Positions 44,112 to 51,653 of a stretch of 64,000 nucleotides of DNA are shown piece after piece. The position numbers and the translations under genes are program-made. The stretch is from the NCBI RefSeq assembly GCF_900177625.1, contig NZ_FXAU01000009.1, positions 62,001 through 126,000 on the forward strand, in the 5' to 3' direction. The notes under the pieces were generated by a model. It saw only the letters and a list, made by a program, of their open reading frames with translations, was not told where the DNA came from and searched no databases. Position 1 is the stretch's first letter. Each line of letters begins with the position of its first letter. This DNA comes from Sphingobacterium psychroaquaticum (GTDB lineage: Bacteria; Bacteroidota; Bacteroidia; Sphingobacteriales; Sphingobacteriaceae).

Positions 44112-44840
44112 TTATTTATTATTTCTGCTTGCTAACACTTCTTCCAATACAACGTGAGCAATCTTTGCTTCGTTCTTACCTATTGCGGTTTTAATAACTT
44201 CAACAAACTGTTGTAACTGCGCGGGAGTTAGCCCGACGTTTAAGCTCAAATTTAAATGAGACCGCAGCATGGGCTCTACACCACCAATCCCAGTAAGGAT
44301 TGATATGGTCACTAATTCTCTTTCCTGATATGTCAGTACATCCCGTTCAAATATATCCGCAAAAAGATGCTCCTTCAAAAACACTTCAATGGTAGGTGCA
44401 AACGCAGCATACCCGGTTTTAGGTTCTTTTTCCGGGACCCCGCTCAATGTTTCTAACACGGCTTTTCCGCGTGTATACTTTGTTCTTTCATCTTTAATTT
44501 CAGATGCTTCGGCTCCTATCACATCCGTTATACCCTTTTCCTTCCGATCATCCAAAACCGTGATAAACGTCTGTAACCCGCGAAGGCTACGCGAAAAGCC
44601 GGCATACGCATAAACATGAATGAGTACTTCTTTGATCTCGTTCACCGTGAGTCCGGCTTCAAGCCCTTTCTCCAGCTCGCGCGTTAAGACGGTCAGGTTG
44701 CCTTGGGCGGTTAGGCCGGCAATTCTTATAATCGATTCCTGTCGGAGATCCAGACTTTTTTGTTGCTCTGTTTGCGCTTCAGCCGTCGTTGCAAGAACGA
44801 CAGTGAGCACAAGCAATACGGACTTTATTTTTTGTATCAT
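44112..44840 (-). CDS. Exported carboxymuconolactone decarboxylase family protein
   Basis: 242 aa with a signal peptide ending at AEAQT. It has two copies of the CMD helical module: residues about 35-105 (RQESIIRIAGLTAQGNLTVLTRELEKGLEAGLTVNEIKEVLIHVYAYAGF) and about 150-235 (RDVLTYQERELVTISILTGIGGVEPMLRSHLNLSLNVGLTPAQLQQFVEVI). The AhpD-type CxxC is absent, so a peroxidase-partner role is unlikely. Decarboxylase-like or structural roles remain. It is first in an operon with the alpha/beta hydrolase. A near-consensus -7 box (GACCTTTG) lies about 20 bp upstream, but with one mismatch. Confidence 0.82.
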   Translation of the reverse strand: MIQKIKSVLLVLTVVLATTAEAQTEQQKSLDLRQESIIRIAGLTAQGNLTVLTRELEKGLEAGLTVNEIKEVLIHVYAYAGFSRSLRGLQTFITVLDDRKEKGITDVIGAEASEIKDERTKYTRGKAVLETLSGVPEKEPKTGYAAFAPTIEVFLKEHLFADIFERDVLTYQERELVTISILTGIGGVEPMLRSHLNLSLNVGLTPAQLQQFVEVIKTAIGKNEAKIAHVVLEEVLASRNNK

Positions 44841-44995
44841 GCACTTACCTTTGATTTAATATATACAAAGGTCTCTACCAATCTTTAGGTTTTTGGTATA
44901 CGTATTACGGTTTTCACAACCAATATTACTTATTAGGCTGCTGTCCATATGATTTACCAAGGTTAAACATATTTTTTAGTGGAATGAGTGTTCAT

Positions 44996-45020
44996 AAAAA
45001 AACCGCCCTTTAAGGCGGTT
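44996..45020 (-). terminator. Minus-strand intrinsic terminator in a gene-free gap
   Basis: AACCGCC (45001-45007) pairs with GGCGGTT (45014-45020). On the minus strand a run of seven T follows. The nearest minus-strand gene begins further on, at 44840. The hairpin must therefore end a transcript arising in 45021-45540, perhaps a small RNA. Confidence 0.65.
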
Positions 45021-45291
45021 CTCTCTCATAGAGACGAGGAATTGTCTCTATTTTCTATTGCTTAGTTTATAGTAATTTATCGAACAAAATTCTTATGCAT
45101 ACCTGATATAATAGCGCTGCATATAGCTTGGTTATGTAGTTTTATCAGCCCAATTATTCTTTTCATTAAAAAGCATTAAAAGGTTAAGCCAACGAAAATA
45201 GTTACAAAAGCACCGCAAAAAAAACGGGAAACCGTAAGGCGAGTAGAATAGCACAAATTGTTGCACTAATAAAGCGAAAACTATAACCACA

Positions 45292-45367
45292 AGAAACCCC
45301 GACTACTATTATAGAATCGGGGTTGGGGGTTGAGGAAAATGTTACTACCCATTCGTAACGCTTTCTT
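45292..45367 (-). ncRNA. Candidate small RNA in the gap before the protease gene
   Basis: A perfect -7 box on the minus strand, TATTTTTG (45373-45380), is followed after a few bases by about 75 nt with two hairpins: GTTAC/GTAAC around a 9-nt loop, then AACCCCGA/TCGGGGTT (45295-45302 with 45317-45324). The T-run after the second hairpin is weak (TTTCTT), so read-through to the terminator at 44996-45020 is possible. No open frame of note lies here. Confidence 0.3.
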
Positions 45368-45528
45368 CAATACAAAAATACAATGGAAGATTTAATATAA
45401 TTTACGGGAACCCGTAAGAGAGAACAATATTATCAAAAAGACTACGAGAAAAATATATGGAAAGCCTGATGAGTAAAAACTCGAATCTAAAATTATTGTT
45501 ACGCGATACAGGCTTTCTCTTAAAGACT

Positions 45529-45536
45529 TAACTTTG
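45529..45536 (+). promoter_or_regulatory. Putative -7 promoter box of the protease gene
   Basis: TAACTTTG, a perfect TAnnTTTG, 48 bp before the ATG at 45585. It overlaps the beginning of a longer open frame (45534), supporting the downstream start. A hairpin with 9-bp arms GAAAGCCTG/CAGGCTTTC (45460-45468, 45509-45517) lies just upstream and could influence it. Confidence 0.5.
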
Positions 45537-45584
45537 GCAGCAAAACAAACCAAAATAAATCACAAATATTTACCCAACAAAATA

Positions 45585-46484
45585 ATGAAAAAGAACAAGT
45601 TAGCTTCAATCCTTCTGGTGGCTTTGTGTTTAGCGAGTACCGTTAAGTCATACGCGCAGACGACAAAAAAATGGGAAGGTTTTAGTGACCAGCAGGAAAT
45701 CACGCAAAGCTTCGAACTAAAAACAGAAGAACTACTAAAGAATAGTAAGTTTATAACCATTGAACAAGCTGCGGTAGACTTAGTAGCAGTGGAGGGCAAG
45801 AAAGTTGATATGTCCGCCGTAAAGCTTCGTAAAAAGGCACTTGACGCGGCCGAAATTGCAGCCTTGATCCAACCTTCATTTGTCGCGTTTGCTACGGCTT
45901 ACGACTGTGGTAACTGCCACCGGACGCACCTGAATACGGCCTCTGGCTATATCATCAGTGAAGACGGCCTTATAGCGACGAATCACCATGTTATCGAAGG
46001 GTTTATTGAAAGCAAAAACGGTAAAAACCTAGCAATGTCTATCCGTACCCATGATGGCGATGTGTTCTTGGTCAGCGAAATTATTTCCGCATTTAAAGAT
46101 GCAGATTTAGCCATCGTTAAAATAGATACAAAAGGAAAAAAATTAATTCCCCTTCCGTTAGGGAACACGGCGCAGGTGGGCGATAATGTATTTGTAATGA
46201 GCAACCCGGCTCCAATGATCAACTATTTCAGCACCGGAAAAGTAGCACGCAATTACCTATCACCTGTATCGAAGACAGAGAAACTGCCTCAAACAGATAT
46301 TACGGCAGATTATGCGGCTGGATCTAGCGGTGCTCCCATTGTAGATCAATATGGTAATCTTATTAGCACTGTATCTTCGACACGCTCTATCTATTATGAT
46401 ATGAAAGAGCAGAAGAACCTTCAAATGGTTGTTAAAAACACAAAACCTGTGGTATTGCTTAAAGAGCTTATCAAAAGTATTTAA
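45585..46484 (+). CDS. Exported trypsin-like serine protease with CxxCHxxH motif
   Basis: 299-aa protein with signal peptide (cleavage near residue 24, KSYAQT). The protease domain covers about 100-299: ASGYIISEDGLIATNHHVIEG with catalytic H135, FKDADLAIVKID with D174, and AAGSSGAPIVDQYGNLIS with nucleophile S248. This matches the DegP/HtrA-type chymotrypsin fold. There is no PDZ domain. Just before the first protease strand is CGNCHRTH (C108, C111, H112, H115), a CxxCHxxH arrangement that could bind a metal or attach haem. I have not met it as a standard part of this family. The start at 45585 fits the promoter and the signal peptide; an in-frame upstream start (45534) does not. Confidence 0.85.
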   Translation: MKKNKLASILLVALCLASTVKSYAQTTKKWEGFSDQQEITQSFELKTEELLKNSKFITIEQAAVDLVAVEGKKVDMSAVKLRKKALDAAEIAALIQPSFVAFATAYDCGNCHRTHLNTASGYIISEDGLIATNHHVIEGFIESKNGKNLAMSIRTHDGDVFLVSEIISAFKDADLAIVKIDTKGKKLIPLPLGNTAQVGDNVFVMSNPAPMINYFSTGKVARNYLSPVSKTEKLPQTDITADYAAGSSGAPIVDQYGNLISTVSSTRSIYYDMKEQKNLQMVVKNTKPVVLLKELIKSI

Positions 46485-46502
46485 GGTATAAATTGCAAAG
46501 GC

Positions 46503-46551
46503 TATAAGTAGAAGGGGAATTCTTGAATAAGGAACTCCCCTTCTACTTATA
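46503..46551. terminator. Probable hairpin terminator after the protease gene
   Basis: A 15-bp perfect stem (TATAAGTAGAAGGGG with its complement) begins 18 bp after the stop codon. It lacks a run of T afterwards, so it may act as a transcript-end stabiliser rather than a classic terminator. Confidence 0.5.
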
Positions 46552-46689
46552 AAACCGATAACAGCAAATTAGAATGGTGTGCTGAACATCCCCGTCCTTT
46601 CATTCATAAAACAAGTAGGCCTAAAGCCGAGGGTAACAGTATTGTCGAGGTTCTAAGAACACAGAATTTAAAAGGTCAAGGCACAAAAA

Positions 46690-46713
46690 AAGCCTCACTT
46701 TTCAGTGAAGCTT
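46690..46713 (-). terminator. Intrinsic terminator of tRNA-Met
   Basis: AAGCCTCACT (46690-46699) pairs with AGTGAAGCTT (46704-46713) with one G-T wobble. On the minus strand a run of T follows. It starts 7 bp after the tRNA 3' end. Confidence 0.8.
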
Positions 46714-46720
46714 TATCCAG

Positions 46721-46794
46721 TAGCGGGGAGCAGGATCGAACTGCCGACCTCAGGGTTATGAATCCTGCGCTCTAACCATCTGAGCTACCCCGCC
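46721..46794 (-). tRNA. tRNA-Met (anticodon CAT)
   Basis: The minus strand folds as a 74-nt tRNA. The acceptor is GGCGGGG with CCCCGCT (closing G-U), the D-arm GCTC/GAGC, the anticodon arm CAGGATTCATAACCCTG with loop TTCATAA and anticodon CAT, and the T-arm with TTCGATC. CCA is not encoded. The first pair is G-U rather than the C-A mismatch of initiators, so it is an elongator Met tRNA. A tRNA-Ile with lysidine-modified CAT cannot be excluded by eye. Confidence 0.92.
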
Positions 46795-46807
46795 GTTTTT
46801 CGTGATG

Positions 46808-46837
46808 CAAATATAGCAAATACATGGAACATCCAAA
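46808..46837 (-). promoter_or_regulatory. Promoter of tRNA-Met
   Basis: On the minus strand: TTTG (46834-46837), 18-bp spacer, TATATTTG (46808-46815). Both boxes match the Bacteroidota consensus exactly, and transcription would start a few bases before the tRNA 5' end. This is the clearest promoter in the window. Confidence 0.78.
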
Positions 46838-47014
46838 GGAAAAATTATTTTTTCGTTGCAACAAAATATCTCCAAAACCCCAATCAACTCATTTTTAAGG
46901 CGATAATTTTCATAAAAAATATTTATTCCTATTCTATTTTGATTAACAAAATAAAATTGTATTATTACAAATATCAAGGACTGTGTGTTTTATGTGTTAA
47001 CCAAAACAAACTAT

Positions 47015-47392
47015 ATGGAAGAAAAAGTACAAATACACTTAGAATACATTATAAACTCATCTCCACGGATTTTGTATCCCTTTATCCAGGAGCCTAATGC
47101 CCTATCGCAATGGTTCGCCGATGACGTCAATTTTAAGGAAGGTATCTACGAGTTTATCTGGGAAGATGAAGTCAATAAAGCCAAATTGGTTACAAATAAG
47201 GAAAACAAGTTAGTTCGTTTTAAATGGATAGACGATGACCCTTACTATTTCGAAATTGAAATTATACAAGACGAGCTGACCAATGATGTTGCTTTGGTTA
47301 TCACAGATCATGTAAAACAAGATAATCTGGAAGACAGAAAAAAAATCTGGGATAATTCTATTGGCTATTTACAAAGTGTTATTGGCGCCTAA
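47015..47392 (+). CDS. START/AHSA1-like domain protein
   Basis: 125-aa cytosolic protein beginning MEEKVQIHLEYIINSSPRILYPFIQEPNALSQWFADDVNF. It is an acidic, SRPBCC-fold protein of the short START-like type common in Bacteroidota. The C-terminal helix is DNLEDRKKIWDNSIGYLQSVIGA. The frame extends to an ATG at 46985, but I chose 47015 because the domain begins there. Ligand and role are unknown. It stands alone between the tRNA and the lptF-type gene, with a large hairpin after it. Confidence 0.82.
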   Translation: MEEKVQIHLEYIINSSPRILYPFIQEPNALSQWFADDVNFKEGIYEFIWEDEVNKAKLVTNKENKLVRFKWIDDDPYYFEIEIIQDELTNDVALVITDHVKQDNLEDRKKIWDNSIGYLQSVIGA

Positions 47393-47428
47393 GCGCTAAT
47401 TTCAGCATAGCAAAAACACTATTGCAAA

Positions 47429-47513
47429 GAGGCACGACGGTGCTAATCTAAAGACATAAAGATCCTTACCTAAAGATCGCTATGCCGCTAAGATTACCAC
47501 ACCATCGTGCCTC
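47429..47513. repeat. 85-bp imperfect inverted repeat in a gene-free gap
   Basis: The ends GAGGCACGACGGTG (47429-47442) and CACCATCGTGCCTC (47500-47513) are complementary over 14 bp with one mismatch. Inside, TAATCT (47444-47449) pairs with AGATTA (47491-47496). The rest of the 305-bp gap 47393-47697 shows no gene. It ends with a TATCTTTG promoter box. It could be a structured RNA, a transcript end, or a miniature inverted-repeat element. Confidence 0.65.
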
Positions 47514-47645
47514 TCGTCTACTAATAACCTACCACCGCCGCCCTAGCAAACCACAAGGACTATCCTCGAATAATGATTCCCACTTTCCTGTAAAATATCC
47601 CCCCTTCTTTCTATTGCAGACCATAAACACTTAGGGAAAAATAAG

Positions 47646-47653
47646 TATCTTTG
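47646..47653 (+). promoter_or_regulatory. Putative -7 promoter box of the LptF/G gene
   Basis: TATCTTTG, a perfect TAnnTTTG, 44 bp before the ATG at 47698. No clear -33 box. Confidence 0.5.
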
Positions 47654-47697
47654 CACCACAATCTTAGTTAAGATGCATTGCTAGTTCAGGCATTTAT

Positions 47698-49155
47698 ATG
47701 AAAAAGATACACGTATTAATTTTACAGGCTTTCATAAAACCATTCATGATATGTTTCTTTATCGTGATGTTTGTCCTGTTAATGCTTTTTTTATTTAAAT
47801 ACATTGATGACCTGATCGGTAAAGGCTTCGAGTGGTACGTACTCCTCGAACTGATCGCCTACCAGTGTGCCGTACAGTTGACCATGGCACTACCACTATC
47901 CATGCTTCTTTCCTCCATTATGACCTTTGGAAACTTGGGCGAGAGCTACGAATTGGTTGCGATTAAGGCCGCAGGATATTCCTTGCGTAAAGCGATGATG
48001 CCATTGGTTGTCTTAGTGACTTTGTTTGCTGGAGGGTCTTTTTTATTCTCCGATTACATCCTGCCTGTGGTCAACCTTAAAATGGGGTCGCTCCTCTGGG
48101 ATGTGCGCAACAAAAAAGCAGATTTCCTGATTAAAGCCGGTATCTTTAATAACACCATCCCCGGATATTCCATCCGCGCAAAAGGGAAAAGTAAAGACGG
48201 AACCATTCTCTATGATTTAATGATTTACGATCACCGATCTGGGAATGCGGCAAATAATGTATTATTAGCCAAAGAAGGCTTTATGCACAACTCGGCCGAC
48301 AATAATTACATGATCCTCAAACTAAAAGATGGGGTGCGGTACGAAGAGTCTCGTGTAAAAAATGCCAAACGGTACGATCCGCGACAACAATTTACCCGTT
48401 TCCGTTTTAAAGAAACGGAGCAAAAATTTGATATGGAAGCCTTTCAGATGAAAAGAACGGATGAAAATCTTTTCAAGGCACACCATTCCATGCTCAACCT
48501 GAAACAGCTGAAACTATATACCGATTCCAATCGCGTGCAGATGGATAGCATTTCTCGTGGCGTGTTTACCGAAACGAAAAACTACATCTCTTATATGGCG
48601 CCATACTATCACGATAGTACAACAAGGCCCGTAAAGACAAAACCATTTAAAGATTTTCTACACGATTATGTACCCAAAGATCAACAGCGCAATGCGATCA
48701 GCAATGCCTTGGGACAGGTACAACAGCTTAATAGCATCTTCCAGATGAAAGAACCGGAGTATAAAGCCTATACAGACAAAGAAATCCGATACAATATTGA
48801 GTTTCATCGTAAGTTCACATTAGCTGTATCTTGTCTTTTACTTTTTGCGATTGGAGCCCCATTAGGAGCAATTATCCGTAAAGGAGGACTGGGACTGCCT
48901 GTTGTGGTGGCGATCATTTTCTTTTTGATTTATCACATCATTTCTACCATGGCCGAGAAGGCAGCTAAAGATGGAAGTCTAGATCCCATATTGGGGATGT
49001 GGATGGCCGTTATTGTGCTCTCCCCGCTTGCTGCATTCTTAACGTATAAATCCACAACGGACTCGTCCCTATTTGATATTGAGCAGTACAAGCTCAAGTT
49101 AGAAGCGTTTTGGAAAACAATCAATGGAAAATTCAACAAAAAGCTCCCTAGTTAA
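47698..49155 (+). CDS. LptF/LptG-family permease of the LPS export system
   Basis: Inner-membrane component of the Lpt machine that lifts lipopolysaccharide from the inner membrane towards the surface. 485 aa. Helices are near 12-35, 60-75 and 100-120, followed by a large periplasmic beta-jellyroll (about 135-370), and three helices near 378-460. The opening LQAFIKPFMICFFIVMFVLLMLFLFKYIDDLIGKG and LPLSMLLSSIMTFGNLGESYELVAIKAAG are YjgP/YjgQ signatures. FAIGAPLGAIIRKGGLGLPVVVAIIFFLIYH is the matching C-terminal block. LptF and LptG cannot be told apart here, and the ATPase LptB is not in the window. ribBA follows after 84 bp. Confidence 0.9.
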   Translation: MKKIHVLILQAFIKPFMICFFIVMFVLLMLFLFKYIDDLIGKGFEWYVLLELIAYQCAVQLTMALPLSMLLSSIMTFGNLGESYELVAIKAAGYSLRKAMMPLVVLVTLFAGGSFLFSDYILPVVNLKMGSLLWDVRNKKADFLIKAGIFNNTIPGYSIRAKGKSKDGTILYDLMIYDHRSGNAANNVLLAKEGFMHNSADNNYMILKLKDGVRYEESRVKNAKRYDPRQQFTRFRFKETEQKFDMEAFQMKRTDENLFKAHHSMLNLKQLKLYTDSNRVQMDSISRGVFTETKNYISYMAPYYHDSTTRPVKTKPFKDFLHDYVPKDQQRNAISNALGQVQQLNSIFQMKEPEYKAYTDKEIRYNIEFHRKFTLAVSCLLLFAIGAPLGAIIRKGGLGLPVVVAIIFFLIYHIISTMAEKAAKDGSLDPILGMWMAVIVLSPLAAFLTYKSTTDSSLFDIEQYKLKLEAFWKTINGKFNKKLPS

Positions 49156-49207
49156 GTCGTTAGCACATTTTTGACAAGCTTATTATATAAAAACAACGTA
49201 GATAGCC

Positions 49208-49215
49208 TACCTTTG
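49208..49215 (+). promoter_or_regulatory. Putative -7 promoter box of ribBA
   Basis: TACCTTTG, a perfect TAnnTTTG, 24 bp before the ATG. The short leader leaves no room for an FMN riboswitch. Confidence 0.5.
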
Positions 49216-49239
49216 TACACAGAAAGATTTTTTTAGAAG

Positions 49240-50454
49240 ATGGAAATAAAACTAAACACGATCGAAGAAGCGATTGAAGATATAAAAGCAGGAAAAGTCA
49301 TCATCGTTGTCGATGATGAAGATCGTGAAAATGAGGGTGATTTTGTTACCGCAGCACGTAATGCGACACCCGAGATTATCAACTTTATGGCAACCCACGG
49401 TCGTGGACTAGTATGTGCACCACTCACACAAGAGCGTTGTACAGAATTAAACCTCGAGTTGATGGTCGGTCAAAATACGGCTGTTTATGAAACCAATTTC
49501 ACCGTATCTGTAGACCTACAAGGCTATGGATGTACAACAGGTATTTCAGCTTCCGATAGATCCAAAACGATCAAAGCACTTATTGATCCCAATATCAAAC
49601 CAGAAGAGTTAGGTCGTCCAGGCCACATCTTCCCTTTGATTGCCAAAGATGGTGGTGTTTTGCGTCGTACCGGACATACGGAAGCAACGGTAGATTTAGC
49701 TCGACTTGCTGGCTTTGAACCTGCCGGAGTGTTAGTGGAAATCTTGAAAGAAGATGGAGAAATGGCGCGCCTACCCGATCTAATGGAAGTTGCGAAACGT
49801 TTTGACCTAAAAATAATCAGTATCGAAGATCTTATCGAATACCGCTTAAAGCATGATTCACTGATCGACGAAGAGGAAAGCGTAAAAATGCCAACGCAAT
49901 GGGGCGATTTTAACCTGAAGGCATTCACACAGAAAAACACAGGTGAACAACACCTTGCACTGTACAAAGGAGAATGGCAAGAAGATGAACCGGTCCTCGT
50001 ACGTGTACACAGCTCTTGTATCACAGGTGATATCTTTGGATCATGCCGTTGCGACTGTGGACCACAATTACACAAAGCAATGGAGAAAATCCAAGAAGAA
50101 GGAAAAGGGGTAATTGTTTACATGAACCAAGAAGGTCGTGGCATTGGTCTATTGAACAAACTACATGCTTATAAACTGCAAGAACAAGGTTTGGATACAG
50201 TGGATGCAAACTTACAGCTCGGATTTAAAGCAGACCTAAGAGACTATGGTGTTGGTGCACAGATCCTCAGACACATGGGCGTTACAAAAATGCGCTTAAT
50301 GTCTAACAACCCAACGAAGAGAGCGGGTCTTGTGGGATATGGTCTTGAAGTGGTAGAAAATGTGCCTATTGAGATTACACCGAATCCATACAATGAAGAT
50401 TACTTAAAAACAAAACGTGATCGTATGGGACACAGTATTTTGAAAGATCAATAA
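49240..50454 (+). CDS. ribBA: Bifunctional 3,4-dihydroxy-2-butanone-4-phosphate synthase / GTP cyclohydrolase II
   Basis: Makes both precursors of riboflavin: DHBP from ribulose 5-phosphate and the pyrimidine from GTP. 404 aa. The N-terminal RibB domain (about 1-200) has VDDEDRENEGDFVTAA with the acidic metal site, and GGVLRRTGHTEATVDLARLAG. The C-terminal RibA domain (about 210-404) has RVHSSCITGDIFGSCRCDCG with the zinc-binding cysteines, NQEGRGIG, and the RDYGVGAQIL segment. Both halves look catalytically complete. The leader is 24 nt after the -7 box, so no FMN riboswitch is present. A very strong terminator follows. Confidence 0.96.
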   Translation: MEIKLNTIEEAIEDIKAGKVIIVVDDEDRENEGDFVTAARNATPEIINFMATHGRGLVCAPLTQERCTELNLELMVGQNTAVYETNFTVSVDLQGYGCTTGISASDRSKTIKALIDPNIKPEELGRPGHIFPLIAKDGGVLRRTGHTEATVDLARLAGFEPAGVLVEILKEDGEMARLPDLMEVAKRFDLKIISIEDLIEYRLKHDSLIDEEESVKMPTQWGDFNLKAFTQKNTGEQHLALYKGEWQEDEPVLVRVHSSCITGDIFGSCRCDCGPQLHKAMEKIQEEGKGVIVYMNQEGRGIGLLNKLHAYKLQEQGLDTVDANLQLGFKADLRDYGVGAQILRHMGVTKMRLMSNNPTKRAGLVGYGLEVVENVPIEITPNPYNEDYLKTKRDRMGHSILKDQ

Positions 50455-50456
50455 AA

Positions 50457-50505
50457 GAAGCTATAAAAAAAGGAGATTATTAAAATCTCCTTTTTTTATA
50501 GCTTC
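50457..50505. terminator. Bidirectional intrinsic terminator after ribBA
   Basis: Perfect 21-bp arms beginning GAAGCTATAAAAAAAGGAGA, with a 7-nt loop. T runs within the arms serve both strands. It lies between ribBA and the convergent outer-membrane protein gene. Confidence 0.9.
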
Positions 50506-50512
50506 TGATGTA

Positions 50513-51043
50513 CTACCATAAATGGTAACGCACGCCAAACATGAGAAAGTTTGGATCAGTCTCTTCAAATTTGAAATTATATTTCACCTTGTACCCTGTA
50601 TACACGGACAATTGTATTGCAGGAAAATAATAACTTACTCCGACCTGTCCATTTGCAACGGTATAGTTTTGCTTTTCTTCTGGAAAAACAGTTGGTTTTT
50701 CTCCTGAATATGGCAACTCCGGATCGACCAGCAATTCATTATAACGATAAAAATCTTGGCTAATCCCAGCCCCAAGGAACACATTAAAATTACTCTTCTT
50801 TTTATCTAATAACGAAAGGAGATAATCCGCTCCAACCGCAACATAACCATTCCGGCCATTCACCGTAGCTTGTAACGCGGACCGATTAGTCACATCATAC
50901 TTCCCTTGTACACCAAAAGAACCGGCATAGCCTGGAGATTCCAATTGTACATCCCCATAGAAGCCAAAAGCCCATTTGTGATCTTGTGCCCGACTTATCA
51001 TCGCTACACTGCTCAATAAAATAAATAGTATTACTCTTTGCAT
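50513..51043 (-). CDS. Small exported outer-membrane beta-barrel-like protein
   Basis: Family not recognised. 176 aa with a signal peptide (about 1-19, MISRAQ). It then alternates strands such as KWAFGFYGDVQLESPGYAGSFGVQGKYDVTNRSALQATV, FNVFLGAGISQDFYRY, and QLSVYTGYKVKYNFKFEETDPNFLMFGVRYHLW, with a C-terminal aromatic. This is the usual look of an eight-strand outer-membrane barrel. It is last in a minus-strand run from the sensor kinase through hemE and hemJ, 5 bp after hemJ, so it may be co-transcribed with haem synthesis genes. Function unknown. Confidence 0.72.
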   Translation of the reverse strand: MQRVILFILLSSVAMISRAQDHKWAFGFYGDVQLESPGYAGSFGVQGKYDVTNRSALQATVNGRNGYVAVGADYLLSLLDKKKSNFNVFLGAGISQDFYRYNELLVDPELPYSGEKPTVFPEEKQNYTVANGQVGVSYYFPAIQLSVYTGYKVKYNFKFEETDPNFLMFGVRYHLW

Positions 51044-51048
51044 AAAAA

Positions 51049-51600
51049 TTAGTCTACATGTTCGCCCTTGGACTTTCGATATTTCTTGTACAGCTTGATA
51101 AGTAACATCAGTACCACGCCAAGCCCAACTAAACCTACAACCCCATACACCCAGTCGATAGCCGACCTAAAGATAACTAAAAACACGATAGCAAAAAGAA
51201 TTAAGGTCGAGACCTCATTCCATAGACGCAATTGATTTGAAGTCCATGTAGATTGCCCGCTGCGCAGACGAAACATGATTTGCTGCGTTTTGAAATGATA
51301 CACGACCAACCCCAAAACAAAAGCCAATTTAATATGCATCCATCCTTGTTGCAGCAGCCCCGGAACCAGATACAGCATCAACAATGCTGACCCAATGGTT
51401 ATGTACATCGCCGGCGTGGTAATCACCCACCACAATTTACGCTCCATGACTTCAAACTGAGCGTGCAAAACCTTGTACTCCGCCGCACTTTTGTTCTTTG
51501 CTTCCGTATGGTAAATAAACAATCGAGGCATATAGAACAAACCCGCCATCCAACAGACAACGAAAATGATATGTATCGATTTTGCGTATAAATAAAGCAT
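51049..51600 (-). CDS. hemJ: HemJ-type protoporphyrinogen IX oxidase
   Basis: Membrane enzyme that oxidises protoporphyrinogen IX to protoporphyrin IX in haem synthesis. 183 aa, four to five helices. The N-terminal stretch YLYAKSIHIIFVVCWMAGLFYMPRLFIYHTEA carries the conserved histidine (H10) and the W..GLFY..RL pattern of HemJ. ERKLWWVITTPAM and GWMHIKLAFVLGLVVYHF are the other conserved blocks, with H and K residues in helix 3. The C-terminal tail extends past the usual end by one helix. It lies 53 bp downstream of hemE on the same strand, which strengthens the call. Confidence 0.85.
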   Translation of the reverse strand: MLYLYAKSIHIIFVVCWMAGLFYMPRLFIYHTEAKNKSAAEYKVLHAQFEVMERKLWWVITTPAMYITIGSALLMLYLVPGLLQQGWMHIKLAFVLGLVVYHFKTQQIMFRLRSGQSTWTSNQLRLWNEVSTLILFAIVFLVIFRSAIDWVYGVVGLVGLGVVLMLLIKLYKKYRKSKGEHVD

Positions 51601-51653
51601 CTTATATGGATAAGCAATAAGGGCAAATTACATTGCCCTTATCTATTACTCTT

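Larger units (their letters stand above)
44841..45584. other. Gene-free interval rich in inverted repeats
   Basis: No credible coding frame is seen in 744 bp. It holds the terminator at 44996-45020, an 8-bp inverted repeat ATAGAGAC/GTCTCTAT at 45028-45051, and two similar motifs ACGGGAAACCGTAAG (45224-45238) and ACGGGAACCCGTAAG (45404-45418). The second motif lies in the perfect palindrome TTACGGG-AA-CCCGTAA. The candidate small RNA at 45292-45367 and the long hairpin at 45460-45517 complete the list. The right end carries the protease promoter. Confidence 0.6.

Noticed and set aside
46756..46977. 73-codon minus-strand frame ending in GGVAQMVRAQDS
   Set aside because: It reads through the tRNA-Met gene; this is a common artefact around tRNA genes.
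49156..49239. FMN riboswitch expected before ribBA
   Set aside because: The leader is only about 24 nt after the -7 box, and I saw no FMN-aptamer sequence in 84 bp.
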